Source: an uncultured Desulfovibrio sp. (GTDB lineage Bacteria > Desulfobacterota > Desulfovibrionia > Desulfovibrionales > Desulfovibrionaceae). Taken from it: DNA of 64,000 nt. The notes under the pieces were generated by a model that did no database searches, was not told the DNA's origin, and saw only the letters and a program-made list of their open reading frames with translations. The stretch spans positions 8,470 through 72,469 of the forward strand of contig URHE01000003.1 of assembly GCA_900547595.1 (NCBI GenBank), in the 5' to 3' direction. Shown here piece after piece: positions 34,001 to 42,489 of the stretch. Each line of letters opens with the position of its first letter. Within the stretch, counting starts at the first letter, position 1. Position numbers and translations under genes: made by a program.

Positions 34001-34587
34001 GGGTCGGTCTTGACCTGTATCTGGAGATGCTGGAGGAGGCCGTGGCGCGCCTCAAGGGTACCCCCGCGGCCCTGCGTGCCGAGACCGAACTCACTCTGGG
34101 CTTGCCCGCCCATATCCCGGCGACATATATTGATGACGGGCGCGAACGCCTGCGCTGCTACAAGGCCCTGACCTCAGCGGTCGGGGGGGCCGCGCGCGAG
34201 GAAGTGGCCCTCGGCATCCGCGACCGTTTCGGCGCGTTCCCCGAGGAGTTCCGCAACTTTCTCGCCGTGCTGGATTTCAAGGAATTTCTGACGGAGCTTC
34301 AGGTGCAGAAGGCCGACATCCATCGCAACAGTGTGCGTCTGGTCTGGGCGGAAGGGCAGACGGCGGTGCTTCCGGAGCGCATCGTGGCCCTGGCGGCCGG
34401 CAACACCGGGGCAAAACTGCATCCTCCGGCCGGGCTTTCGCTGCCCGTTTCCGGGGAGGTGACGTTCAGCGAGGCGCTTGGCGCCGTGCGCGTTCTGCTG
34501 GAAGGGCTGCGCCCCCGGCAGGACGGCCCGGCTCCCGCCGCCGGGCGCGACGCCGCTCCCCGTTCCGCGGGAGGGGCCGCATGCTGA
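31087..34587 (+). CDS. mfd: Transcription-repair coupling factor
   Basis: 1166 residues, the normal Mfd length. The N-terminal half is UvrB-like (TRPGELARRGDILDIFAPG...VRLEFFGDAIEEMRLFD), then the RNA polymerase interaction domain (GDLLVHREYGIGRFAGL...LEYAGRDKLYVPADRL) and a RecG-like translocase with Walker A GDVGFGKTEVAL, LILDEEQRFGV and TLTATPIPRTLQLSM, the TRG motif region, and a C-terminal domain. It removes stalled RNA polymerase at lesions and recruits UvrA. ATG 31087 matches family starts (QDFDALL); the longer open frame begins within the terminator. It overlaps the next gene by 7 bp. Confidence 0.96.
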   Translation: MQDFDALLADGGNRIFLERSGMATRCRLACQVVGSGRTAVLVARGREELHAASALARLFLPELSVGDTDMALPVWERPLIVVPRLRDWSDRDGWSGRVAALYALAQGRPRCVVAAMDSLVPRYMPTEFFAGRSLDLALGMDFSPELILEQAVEWGFERVNMVTRPGELARRGDILDIFAPGYSRPVRLEFFGDAIEEMRLFDAESQRSLRNVEEVTLLPASPLPLDPAGLEGARARCGTLFREGRISENDSYTFRKALDGGGAGLLPGIVWENSSLLENWLPPKSLWILPGEADSAEGLRATRQSLKEELEREEAPLPQPASLALRRASQPAPWNGFQCVFDEPLVIGVESRGVPLQERPLHQFTELFPSPGAQDRPWQHLAAGLKAWQRERRQVILSFSSERGRGKFLKLAEQDGITPALRYAPGQGGLFALVSPFRGGAELVWDNSLVLGEDILYPRAEKTPRSATRAFKGLDSFESLKEGDLLVHREYGIGRFAGLHHLDLTEAANDFLLLEYAGRDKLYVPADRLGLIQRFKGAEGVEPPLDRLGGPAWAAGKEKARKAIEKIAADLVEMYAYRKVAKGFRYDPPGELFREFEATFGYEETPDQARAIQDVLEDMDGSRPMDRLVCGDVGFGKTEVALRAAFRAAAEGRQVALLCPTTVLAEQHYQTFRSRLAGFPVNVGLLSRFVPRAKQKETLKAAEAGQVDILIGTHRLLSNDVKLPNLALLILDEEQRFGVRHKEKLKALKKNVDVLTLTATPIPRTLQLSMSGIRELSIIETAPQDRKPVASAVLGRDDATLRKVIARELEREGQVFWVYNRVQGLERVAEYVRGLAPQARVGMAHGQMAETELEATMRKFWHGELDVLVCTSIVESGLDFPRANTLVVDQAQMFGLGQLYQLRGRVGRSDRQAYAFFVVPDASRLTETAEERLRVILDMDYLGAGFQVAMEDLRLRGAGNILGEVQSGHMSRVGLDLYLEMLEEAVARLKGTPAALRAETELTLGLPAHIPATYIDDGRERLRCYKALTSAVGGAAREEVALGIRDRFGAFPEEFRNFLAVLDFKEFLTELQVQKADIHRNSVRLVWAEGQTAVLPERIVALAAGNTGAKLHPPAGLSLPVSGEVTFSEALGAVRVLLEGLRPRQDGPAPAAGRDAAPRSAGGAAC

Positions 34588-35693
34588 TGCGCCTGTCCCG
34601 CCGCGGGCGGTGGCTCTGTCTTTTTTTCGTCTGTCTGGCGCTTTCCGGGTGCCTTGAGCGCCGCCTGCCGGAAGGCGTTGTCGCCAGCGTCAACGGTGAG
34701 CCCATCCACCTCACCGCCGTTCAGGCGCTCATGGACAGCCGTTCCGCATCGCTGGGCATTCCCCTTCGCCCCTCACTGGAGGATATGAAGAGCCGCTACG
34801 GCGGCGCGCTCGGGACGCTCATCGTCCATACCCTGGTTCGTCAGGACCTGGCGCGCCGGGGCCTGTCCGTGACGGATGCGGCGCTGGAACATGCCATCGA
34901 TCAGGTCCGGGCGGATTTCGGACCGGGCGGCCTGGAGAAATTCCTTACGGACTCCTCCCTCCGCGAGACGGACTGGAAAGCCCTCATGCGCGACCATCTC
35001 GCCATGGACGTCTTCAGGAAACGGGTGCTCACGCCGGCCATCCAGGTTTCCCTGGAAGAAGCGCGCGCCTATTATCAGGAGCACAAGGCGGAGTTTTTGC
35101 TGCCCGGCCATCTGGATATCTGCCTCGCCGCCGCTCCGGACAGGGAGGCGCTGACCGCCTACTGCGAATCGTTCGCGGACCGTTTCCGCTCGTTGCCCGG
35201 GGATACGGACGAGGCCGAATTTTCGTCTCTTTTCGTCGCGGCGGCCAGTGACTCCGGCGCGTTGGCGCAATGTATGGAGGTGCGCCCCGACGAAGTGCCT
35301 CCGGCCTGGCGCAAGGAACTGGAAGCGCTCAAGCCGGGCGGTTGCGGCCAGCCGCGTCAGCAGGACGGCGAATGGCGCGTGGCGGCCCTGGCCGGTCGTC
35401 ACCGTGAGCATTCCCTCGATCTGGCCGAGGTGTATCCGCTCATCGAGGCCATCCTTCTTGAGGAAAAGAATTCCGCCGCGTTCGGCAAATGGCTTGAAGA
35501 CAGCCTTGCCCGCTCGACGATCCTGGTCGCCCCGGAGCTCAGGGAACCGCTGCTGACACCGGGGGCTCCCGGATATGCGGCAACGGAACCTGACGATGGG
35601 GAAGAGCTTGAGCGTTCCGGGGAGCAGCAGGAAGGGGGCGTTGCGCCCGCGGAGCCGGACGCCGCCGGGGACGCCCCCACGCCGGGCCGGTGA
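34581..35693 (+). CDS. SurA/PpiD-like periplasmic foldase, lipoprotein
   Basis: 370 residues with a lipoprotein signal (LCLFFVCLALSGC; lipidated Cys at about residue 24), then a SurA N-domain-like start (PEGVVASVNGEPIHLTAVQALMD) and a helical chaperone region (VHTLVRQDLARRGLSVTDAALEHAID). The expected parvulin domain after about residue 170 is weak, so isomerase activity is doubtful. The C-terminal 40 residues are acidic and low-complexity. The ATG at 34581 lies within the last codons of mfd, with GGGAGG upstream. A second SurA-like gene follows at 35892. Its inferred role is as an outer-membrane protein chaperone anchored by lipid. Confidence 0.78.
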   Translation: MLMRLSRRGRWLCLFFVCLALSGCLERRLPEGVVASVNGEPIHLTAVQALMDSRSASLGIPLRPSLEDMKSRYGGALGTLIVHTLVRQDLARRGLSVTDAALEHAIDQVRADFGPGGLEKFLTDSSLRETDWKALMRDHLAMDVFRKRVLTPAIQVSLEEARAYYQEHKAEFLLPGHLDICLAAAPDREALTAYCESFADRFRSLPGDTDEAEFSSLFVAAASDSGALAQCMEVRPDEVPPAWRKELEALKPGGCGQPRQQDGEWRVAALAGRHREHSLDLAEVYPLIEAILLEEKNSAAFGKWLEDSLARSTILVAPELREPLLTPGAPGYAATEPDDGEELERSGEQQEGGVAPAEPDAAGDAPTPGR

Positions 35694-35891
35694 CGGCGGC
35701 GGGGAGGCAGGCCGCCTGTTCCGCGGCAGGCGGAGCATTTTGCCCCTGCGGAATGCTTCCCGTGCTCTTTTTTGTGGTCATTGCCAGCGGGCGCCTTTTG
35801 CAGTAGGCAAGAAGGCCGGCATCCCGGCATACCCGCCCCCATCAGGCATGCAGGCAATCCGCATGCGGTGCCGTGCGGAGCAAGGAGGATC

Positions 35892-36857
35892 ATGGTGAAA
35901 AAAACGCGCTTTCTGTTCCTGGCGTTCTGGATTGTCTGTGTCTGCGCTCTCGGTTGCGGCGCTTCCGTGACCGTCCGGGCCGCCCAGTTGAACAAGGTGG
36001 CGGCGGTGGTCAACGGTCAGGTCATCACCATGTTCGATCTGCAAAAGGAGTCCCTGCCGGAGCTGGCCCGCGCCAGGCTCAATCCCAATGATCCCGCGCA
36101 GGCCAAGGCTGTGGACGCTGTTTTCCGCAAGGTGCTTGACCTGATGATCATGGACATCCTCATTGCCCAGGAGGCGAAGCGCCTCAAGGTTGGCGTCAGC
36201 TCCGGCGAGGTGGACAACGAGCTCAAGCGCATGATGCAGGCGCGCAGGCTGACCAGGGAGCAGTTTGAAGCGCAACTGGCGCAGCAGAAGATACCGCTTG
36301 CGACCATCCGCGCCAATATCGAGAAAAGTCTGCTCCGGCAGAAGGTCATGGGTATGGAGGTCGGGCGGCGCGTGGTGGTCACGCCGGACGAGATCAAGAC
36401 CTATTACGAGGCCCACAAGGACACCATGTTCGACCGCAACGGGCTGCACATGGGGGTCCTTGTCTATGCGCCCAATGCCAATGCCGCCTCCATCGCGGCC
36501 CAGATCAGGTCCGGCAAGCTGACCTTCGAGGAGGCGGCGGCCAGGTATTCCATCGCGCCCAACAAGGACAAGGGCGGTGATATGGGGCCCGTGGAATGGG
36601 ACAGGCTCAATCCGGAATGGGAAGGGCGCCTTACCAGGATGAAGCCCGGGGACGTGACCGAGCTTTTTGACCTTCAGGGCCGCAAGGCCCAGGTGCATCT
36701 GTTCCGTCCGGGCGGCGGCGTCGAGAAGCCGCTCACCCTGGAGCAGGCCACGCCGCAGATCGACGCCATCCTGCGCCAGCCCAAGGCCAGGGAGCGCTTT
36801 GAGGACTATTCCGGCCAGTTGCGGGAAAAGGCCGTTATCGACATCAGGCTCAAGTAG
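35892..36857 (+). CDS. SurA-like periplasmic peptidyl-prolyl isomerase/chaperone
   Basis: 321 residues. A signal peptide (KKTRFLFLAFWIVCVCALGCG, ending near ASVTVRAA) is followed by the SurA-type N-domain (NKVAAVVNGQVITMFDLQKE), a helical arm, and one PPIC parvulin domain at about 195-290 (LTFEEAAARYSIAPNKDKGG, then DMGPVEWDRLNPEWEGRL). It helps fold outer-membrane proteins. ATG 35892 has AAGGAGG directly upstream. It follows the lipoprotein paralogue by about 200 bp and precedes rodZ by 69 bp. The single parvulin domain, where SurA has two, is common in this lineage's SurA relatives. Confidence 0.9.
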   Translation: MVKKTRFLFLAFWIVCVCALGCGASVTVRAAQLNKVAAVVNGQVITMFDLQKESLPELARARLNPNDPAQAKAVDAVFRKVLDLMIMDILIAQEAKRLKVGVSSGEVDNELKRMMQARRLTREQFEAQLAQQKIPLATIRANIEKSLLRQKVMGMEVGRRVVVTPDEIKTYYEAHKDTMFDRNGLHMGVLVYAPNANAASIAAQIRSGKLTFEEAAARYSIAPNKDKGGDMGPVEWDRLNPEWEGRLTRMKPGDVTELFDLQGRKAQVHLFRPGGGVEKPLTLEQATPQIDAILRQPKARERFEDYSGQLREKAVIDIRLK

Positions 36858-36926
36858 GCCCGCGCAGGGTCCGCCGCCGCACGGCCGACACGCGCGAAAC
36901 CTCTGCCGCAGCGGCGAGGGGATGCA

Positions 36927-37622
36927 ATGACATTTGACGAACTGGGCGCGGCGTTGCGCGCCGAACGCGAACGGCGCGGCCTGCGTATCGAGGACGTCGC
37001 CGACCACCTCAAGATCAGCGCGCGGCATCTTCGCGCCCTGGAAGAGGGGGATGGCGGCTCCCTGCCGCATCCCGCCTATGCGCGGGGCTTTATTCGTTCC
37101 TATGCGGCCTATCTCGGCATTTCGTCCGAAGAGATACATGACGCGCTCACAGGCATGACGTCCGGCGAGGCGGCGCCGCAGCCGCCTGTATTCACCCCGG
37201 AAGCGGCGCCGCGCGAACGGCGCGGCGGCAGGGGAGGGGGCGTTCTCGCGCTGGTCCTGATCCTGCTGGCAGGGATCGGCTATGCCGCGTGGCACTGGGG
37301 AGTGCCCGCGCTTTCCGGACTGGAGACACGTCGTCTGGCGCAGCCTTCGCCGCCGCTCACGTCCGCGCAGCCGGCGCCGGCATCCGAGGCGAAGATTGCG
37401 GCAAAAGACACGGCGCGCGAGAGGAGCCAGGACGCTCCGGCAGCCGCTTCCGTGACATCGTCCGAACGGCGGGACAGCTCCGGCGACGCCGCCTTCGCCC
37501 ATGCAGGCCGCGCGGCCTGCGGGCGCCCCGGCTTCCGCGCCGCGGCAGGAGCGTCAGGATGTTCCTGCGCCCCCCGCCGTTCAGCCGGATGCCGCCGGCG
37601 CTGGCGCAGAGGGCGGCGGTGA
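36927..37622 (+). CDS. rodZ: RodZ-like cytoskeletal protein, N-terminal reading frame (frameshifted)
   Basis: 231 codons in this frame. Residues 1-75 are the RodZ helix-turn-helix that binds MreB (LGAALRAERERRGLRIEDVA, HLRALEEGD, HPAYARGFIRSYAAYLGI). One transmembrane segment follows (VLALVLILLAGIGYAAWHWG), then a Pro/Ala-rich linker. After about residue 190 the frame turns into an Arg/Gly/Cys-rich stretch and stops, while the expected C-terminal RodZ domain continues in the +1 frame from about 37456-37500. This is either a true frameshift mutation or an error in the sequence. The helix-turn-helix and membrane anchor remain intact; cell-shape function may be partial. Confidence 0.8.
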   Translation: MTFDELGAALRAERERRGLRIEDVADHLKISARHLRALEEGDGGSLPHPAYARGFIRSYAAYLGISSEEIHDALTGMTSGEAAPQPPVFTPEAAPRERRGGRGGGVLALVLILLAGIGYAAWHWGVPALSGLETRRLAQPSPPLTSAQPAPASEAKIAAKDTARERSQDAPAAASVTSSERRDSSGDAAFAHAGRAACGRPGFRAAAGASGCSCAPRRSAGCRRRWRRGRR

Positions 37623-37926
37623 CAGGGGCATGGCGGCGGCTCCCGCGGCGGCCGCCGGTGACGAGGCGGCAACGCCGGGCCAGCACAAGGTCATCATCAC
37701 GGCCACGGAAGAATGCTGGATACATTCCAACGCGGACAAGACCGACACGCGGCAGTTTTCCCTGCGCAAAGGGGACACCTTTGCCCTGACCTTTGCCCGG
37801 AGCCTTGATCTGAAACTGGGCAATGCCGGGGGCGTGCGCATCCGCTATGACGGGCAGAGCCTGCCGCCCCCCGGACAGTCGGGCCAGGTGAAGACCCTGA
37901 CGTTTCCTCCGAAAGCCGGACAGTGA
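37501..37926 (+). pseudogene. RodZ C-terminal periplasmic domain in shifted frame
   Basis: The frame is open from the TGA at 37453-37455 and contains the rest of the Pro/Ala linker, then the RodZ C-terminal (DUF4115) domain: HKVIITATEECWIHSNADK, RQFSLRKGDTFALTFA, LKLGNAGGVRIRYDGQSLPP, ending at 37926. The linker composition switches smoothly from the upstream frame to this one around 37456-37520, pointing to a single-base (+1) difference there. The ATG at 37501 is merely the first Met; no ribosome site is present, so independent translation is unlikely. recO begins right at its stop. Confidence 0.7.
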
Positions 37927-37934
37927 GGGAGTGG

Positions 37935-38681
37935 ATGGATGAAGCGGTGGTGCTGCGCATCGGGCACTTCCGCGAATCTGATCTCTGGCTGCGGCTGCTG
38001 TGCCGTGGCCGGGGCGCGCTCACCCTGTTCGCCTTCGGGGGCAGCCGCAGCCGCCGGCGTTTTTGCGGGTGCCTGGATGTGTTCAATACCCTGCATTGCC
38101 GGGTAAAGGTGTCGGGCCGGGGGGATTTTCTCAATCTGGAGGAGGCGGTCCTCCTGCGGGGCCCCCGGGACTTGCGGCACGACTGGCGGCGCATGGGGCT
38201 GGCGGCCAATTGCCTGCGCTTTCTTGAGGCGCTGGGCGTTGACGAGGAGGCCGCGGGCGAAAGTTTCGCCCTGCTGGAAGAGTTGCGCGATGTGCTGGAG
38301 CATGGGCGCGAGCTTCCGCACCTGTTGCCGCTGTTTTTCCGCCTGCGGCTGGCCGGGGCCCTGGGCTTCGCCCCCAATCTCGGACAGTGCGGGGTCTGCG
38401 GCGCGGAGGCCGGCGCCTCGGCTGTCTTTGTGGTGGACGAAGGCCGCCTTCTGTGCCGGAGTTGCCGGGCACGCCGCCCCCTGGCGGAGACACGGTATTG
38501 CGTGGAAATCTCCCGGCGCGGGCTTGACGTTTTGCGCGCCGTGCAGCAAACTTTTCCGTCCGCATGGCCGGTGGAGGCGCTTGCCGCGTCCGAGCGGCGC
38601 GCCTGTGCGCGGCTGATTGACGGTTTTGTCCAGTACCATCTGGGTCTTGCCTGGGAGAACGGCAGTTTCCGCCGCGTGTGA
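37935..38681 (+). CDS. recO: DNA repair protein RecO
   Basis: 248 residues. N-terminal OB-fold (DEAVVLRIGHFRESDLWLRLL, FAFGGSRSRRRFCGCLD), helical middle (CLRFLEALGVDEEAAG), and a zinc finger made by CGVC and CRSC in the C-terminal part. RecO anneals single strands and with RecR loads RecA at gaps. ATG 37935 is preceded by GAGGGAG; GTG 37923 in frame is an alternative overlapping the rodZ stop. It is in a tight run rodZ-recO-glyQ-glyS. Confidence 0.92.
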   Translation: MDEAVVLRIGHFRESDLWLRLLCRGRGALTLFAFGGSRSRRRFCGCLDVFNTLHCRVKVSGRGDFLNLEEAVLLRGPRDLRHDWRRMGLAANCLRFLEALGVDEEAAGESFALLEELRDVLEHGRELPHLLPLFFRLRLAGALGFAPNLGQCGVCGAEAGASAVFVVDEGRLLCRSCRARRPLAETRYCVEISRRGLDVLRAVQQTFPSAWPVEALAASERRACARLIDGFVQYHLGLAWENGSFRRV

Positions 38682-38753
38682 CGCGTCCGTTGCCGTGGTG
38701 TGCCGAACCTGTCCGCAGGCAGTATCGGGGAGCAGAGCGCGCGAGGAAGAGCT

Positions 38754-39635
<882 letters not shown>

Positions 39636-39637
39636 GC

Positions 39638-41722
39638 ATGGCGACCTTTGTGCTGGAAATCGGCAGCGAGGAACTGCCGGCCCGTTTTCTGCCCGGCGAA
39701 GAGGCCGAACTGGCCGACCGCATGGGCGCCGCTCTGGACAAGGCCGCCCTTGCGCACGGGCCCCTGCGCGTCCTGAGCACGCCCCGGCGCGCCGTGGTCG
39801 TGATTGAGGACCTTGCCCCCGTCCAGTCGGAACGCGAGGAAGTGGTCGTGGGGCCTCCCGCGCGCATCGCCTATGGACCGGACGGCGCCCCCACAAAGGC
39901 GCTGGAGAGCTTTGCGCGCGCCAATGGCGTCGGGATCGCGGAGGTCTATCGCACCGGGACCGAGAAGGGCGAATATGTGGCCGTGCGCAAACGCACGGGC
40001 GGCGCTTCTGCCGAGGAATTGCTGGCGGAGATCTGCCCTGAGGTCATCCAGACGCTGCCGTTTGCCAAGCGCATGCGCTGGGGCGCGCATTCCCTGGCGT
40101 ATGCGCGGCCCCTGCGCTGGATACTGGCCCTGCTTGACGATGCGGTGGTGCCGTTCAGCGTGGGGCATCTCCGGTCCGGCAGGGAGACCTGGGGGCACAG
40201 GGTCCACGGCGCCGGGCCGCACAGCGTGCCCCGCGCAAGCGAGTATTTCAGCGTCGTGGAAACGGCTGGGGGCATTGTGGCGGACCCGGCCAGGCGCCGG
40301 AAGATCATTATTGAAGGCGGCAATGCCCAGGCCGCCGCTGTCGGCGGAACCGTCGTCTGGAAAGAGAGCCTGCTCGACGAGGTGCAGGGCCTTGTGGAAC
40401 ATCCGGTGCCCCTGCTGGCGGATTTTGACCCCGCCTATCTGGAAGTCCCGGCCGAAGTGCTCCTGACCAGCATGGAGAGCCATCAGAAAAGTTTCGGCAT
40501 CAAGGGGCCGGACGGCAGGCTGCTGCCGCATTTCCTCACCGTGCTCAATCTCACGCCCCGCGACATGGCCACGGTCAAACGCGGCTGGGAGCGGGTGCTG
40601 CGGGCGCGCCTTGAGGATGCCCGCTTCTTCTGGCGCGCGGATTCGCGCGAAAACTTCGACACCTGGCTGGAAAAGCTGGATCACGTCATCTTTATCGGGC
40701 CTCTGGGCAGCATGGGGGACAAGACGCGCCGTCTCGAAGCCCTGTGCCGCTGGCTCGCGGAGCTCGTCCCCGGGGCGGACCCGTCCCTGGCCGCCAGGGC
40801 GGGGCGGCTTTCCAAGGCCGACCTCGTGAGCGGCATGGTGGGGGAATTCGATACCCTTCAGGGAATCATGGGCGGCATCTACGCCGCCAACAAGGGCGAG
40901 GCTCCGGAAGTGGCGGCGGCCCTCCGGGAGCAGTATCTGCCCGCCGGGCCGGATTCGCCGACGCCGCAAAGCCTGACCGGGGCGTTGCTCTCCCTTGCGG
41001 ACAAGGCCGATACTCTGGCGGGCTGCTTCGGGCTGAACAAGGTCCCCACGGGCGCCGCCGACCCCAACGGCCTCCGGCGTTGCGCGCTCGGCATCATCCG
41101 CATCCTGCTGGCGTTTGACCTCAGGCTGGATGTTCGCCGGCTCTTTGCAAGGGCCCGCGAACTGTATGGCGAGAAGCGCTGGAAGCTGGCGCCCGACGCG
41201 GCGCTGGAAAAGCTCATGGAATTTTTCCGGGGCAGGCTGCGCCAGTATTTCCTCAGCCAGGGGCAGGATACTGTTCTTGTGGATGCGGCTCTGGGCGCCG
41301 GTGTGGACGATGTACCCGCGTGCGCCGCGCGGCTTGCGGCCCTGGCGGCGTTTGTCCGGGAGGAAGCGAATCAGGGGGCGCTCCTGGCCTTCAAGCGGGT
41401 GGACAATATCATCCGCAAACAGGCCGGCAAGGAAAACGTTTCTGCCCAGTGGGACGAAGCCCTCTTGTGCGAACCCGCGGAACAGGCGCTTGCCACTGCG
41501 CTGGCGCGTACCCTGCCCGAGGTGGACGCCTTGCTGGATGCCGGCGACATGGCGGGAGCGCTGCGTCGTCTTGCGGAGATGCGCCCCGGGGTGGACGCCT
41601 TTTTTGACGGCGTCATGGTCATGTGCGATGATGCCGCCCTGCGCCGCAACCGGCTTGCCCTGTTGCAGGCGCTCGGAGCGCGCGTGGCGCGTGTGGCCGA
41701 TATTGCCGCCCTGCAGATCTGA
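39638..41722 (+). CDS. glyS: Glycyl-tRNA synthetase beta subunit
   Basis: 694 residues, close to the usual length. It begins ATFVLEIGSEELPARFLPG and contains FAKRMRWGAHSLAYARPLRW, ESHQKSFGIKGPDGRLLPHF, KADLVSGMVGEFDTLQGIMG and, at the C-terminus, the anticodon-binding-like region FFDGVMVMCDDAALRRNRLA. The beta subunit recognises tRNA-Gly and works with GlyQ encoded two bases upstream. The paired alpha/beta form, not the single-chain eukaryotic type, is used here. Confidence 0.97.
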   Translation: MATFVLEIGSEELPARFLPGEEAELADRMGAALDKAALAHGPLRVLSTPRRAVVVIEDLAPVQSEREEVVVGPPARIAYGPDGAPTKALESFARANGVGIAEVYRTGTEKGEYVAVRKRTGGASAEELLAEICPEVIQTLPFAKRMRWGAHSLAYARPLRWILALLDDAVVPFSVGHLRSGRETWGHRVHGAGPHSVPRASEYFSVVETAGGIVADPARRRKIIIEGGNAQAAAVGGTVVWKESLLDEVQGLVEHPVPLLADFDPAYLEVPAEVLLTSMESHQKSFGIKGPDGRLLPHFLTVLNLTPRDMATVKRGWERVLRARLEDARFFWRADSRENFDTWLEKLDHVIFIGPLGSMGDKTRRLEALCRWLAELVPGADPSLAARAGRLSKADLVSGMVGEFDTLQGIMGGIYAANKGEAPEVAAALREQYLPAGPDSPTPQSLTGALLSLADKADTLAGCFGLNKVPTGAADPNGLRRCALGIIRILLAFDLRLDVRRLFARARELYGEKRWKLAPDAALEKLMEFFRGRLRQYFLSQGQDTVLVDAALGAGVDDVPACAARLAALAAFVREEANQGALLAFKRVDNIIRKQAGKENVSAQWDEALLCEPAEQALATALARTLPEVDALLDAGDMAGALRRLAEMRPGVDAFFDGVMVMCDDAALRRNRLALLQALGARVARVADIAALQI

Positions 41723-41749
41723 GGCGTGGGAGCGCGTGCGGAAAAGCGC

Positions 41750-41778
41750 TTGACAAGCCATATGGATGCAGATAAGAA
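41750..41778 (+). promoter_or_regulatory. Candidate promoter of rpsT
   Basis: TTGACA at 41750-41755, 17 bp spacer, TAAGAA at 41773-41778. It lies 109 bp before the rpsT GTG and just after glyS. The -10 match is modest. Confidence 0.5.
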
Positions 41779-41887
41779 CTCTGATTCGTATTTCTGACGA
41801 TGATTTTGCGGCGTTCGCCGCATGCGGAACTACAAGATTGCGCGGGCTTGTCCCCGGCGGCGGCAGCGCAAAGAGTGGAGGAAGAAC

Positions 41888-42157
41888 GTGGCCAATCATA
41901 AATCCGCCATCAAGCGGCACAAGCAGAGCCTCAAGCGGGCGGCCCGCAACCGCGCGGCGCGCACCCGCGTCAAGAACGCCGTCAAGAATGTCCGCGCCGC
42001 CATTCAGGGCAATGACAAGAATCTGGCCCAGACGGCGCTGGGCGAAGCCTCTTCCGTGCTTGCCAAGGCCGCCGGAAAGGGCGCCCTGCACTGGAAAAAG
42101 GCCGCGCGCAAGATTTCCCGCCTTGCCAGGGCCGTCAACGCCCTTGGTGCGGAGTAG
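41888..42157 (+). CDS. rpsT: Ribosomal protein S20
   Basis: 89 residues, highly basic, with the S20 pattern [20 protein letters not shown] and [12 protein letters not shown], then [20 protein letters not shown]. It binds 16S rRNA in the small subunit. The start is GTG at 41888 with GGAGGAAG upstream, the usual non-ATG start seen for many rpsT genes, where translation is autoregulated. The open frame extends further upstream, but that part is not S20-like. Confidence 0.97.
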   Translation: MANHKSAIKRHKQSLKRAARNRAARTRVKNAVKNVRAAIQGNDKNLAQTALGEASSVLAKAAGKGALHWKKAARKISRLARAVNALGAE

Positions 42158-42174
42158 CGAGCATAAAATTTTTC

Positions 42175-42203
42175 TTGACAGCAAGAGCCGTCAGGATTAA
42201 ACA
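42175..42203 (+). promoter_or_regulatory. Promoter of tRNA-Arg
   Basis: TTGACA at 42175-42180 and a weak -10 (TAAACA at 42198-42203) with 17 bp spacing, ending 10 bp before the tRNA. The -35 is perfect; the -10 assignment is uncertain. Confidence 0.5.
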
Positions 42204-42213
42204 ATTTTCTTAC

Positions 42214-42290
42214 GCGCCCGTAGCTCAGCTGGATAGAGCACCAGGCTACGAACCTGTAGGTCAGGAGTTCGAATCTCTTCGGGCGCGCCA
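42214..42290 (+). tRNA. tRNA-Arg (anticodon ACG)
   Basis: Acceptor stem GCGCCCG/CGGGCGC, D-arm TAGCTCAGCTGGATAGAGCA, anticodon loop CTACGAA (ACG, whose A34 is normally converted to inosine to read CGN codons), T-loop GAGTTCGAATCTC, and encoded CCA at 42288-42290. Confidence 0.96.
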
Positions 42291-42297
42291 CTTTTTG

Positions 42298-42331
42298 GGC
42301 ACTTGCGGATGGCTCCGCAGGTGCCTTTTTT
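42298..42331 (+). terminator. Intrinsic terminator after tRNA-Arg
   Basis: GGCACTTGCGGA at 42298-42309 pairs with TCCGCAGGTGCC (one G-T pair) around a four-base loop, followed by six T. It ends the tRNA transcript. Confidence 0.85.
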
Positions 42332-42425
42332 CGTTGGACGCACAATTTGAACGCCGGGACATATCCGGCCACGGCCTCCACGGCGTCGCGGCGGCTCCGG
42401 GGGCTGGGTTTGTTCCCGCGTTGAC

Positions 42426-42454
42426 TTGACGGGGCGACGCGGCTAAGTTGTATC
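42426..42454 (+). promoter_or_regulatory. Candidate promoter of purQ
   Basis: TTGACG at 42426-42431, 17 bp spacer, TGTATC at 42449-42454, 35 bp before the ATG at 42490. Confidence 0.45.
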
Positions 42455-42489
42455 TCTTTTCAGCGCATGCCTGCGGCAAGGAGAAGCTC

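Noticed and set aside
31075..34113. 1012-residue minus-strand open frame opposite mfd
   Set aside because: It is the mirror of a clearly real mfd with strong codon bias, and its composition (His/Gly/Arg/Gln) is typical of antisense GC-rich reading.
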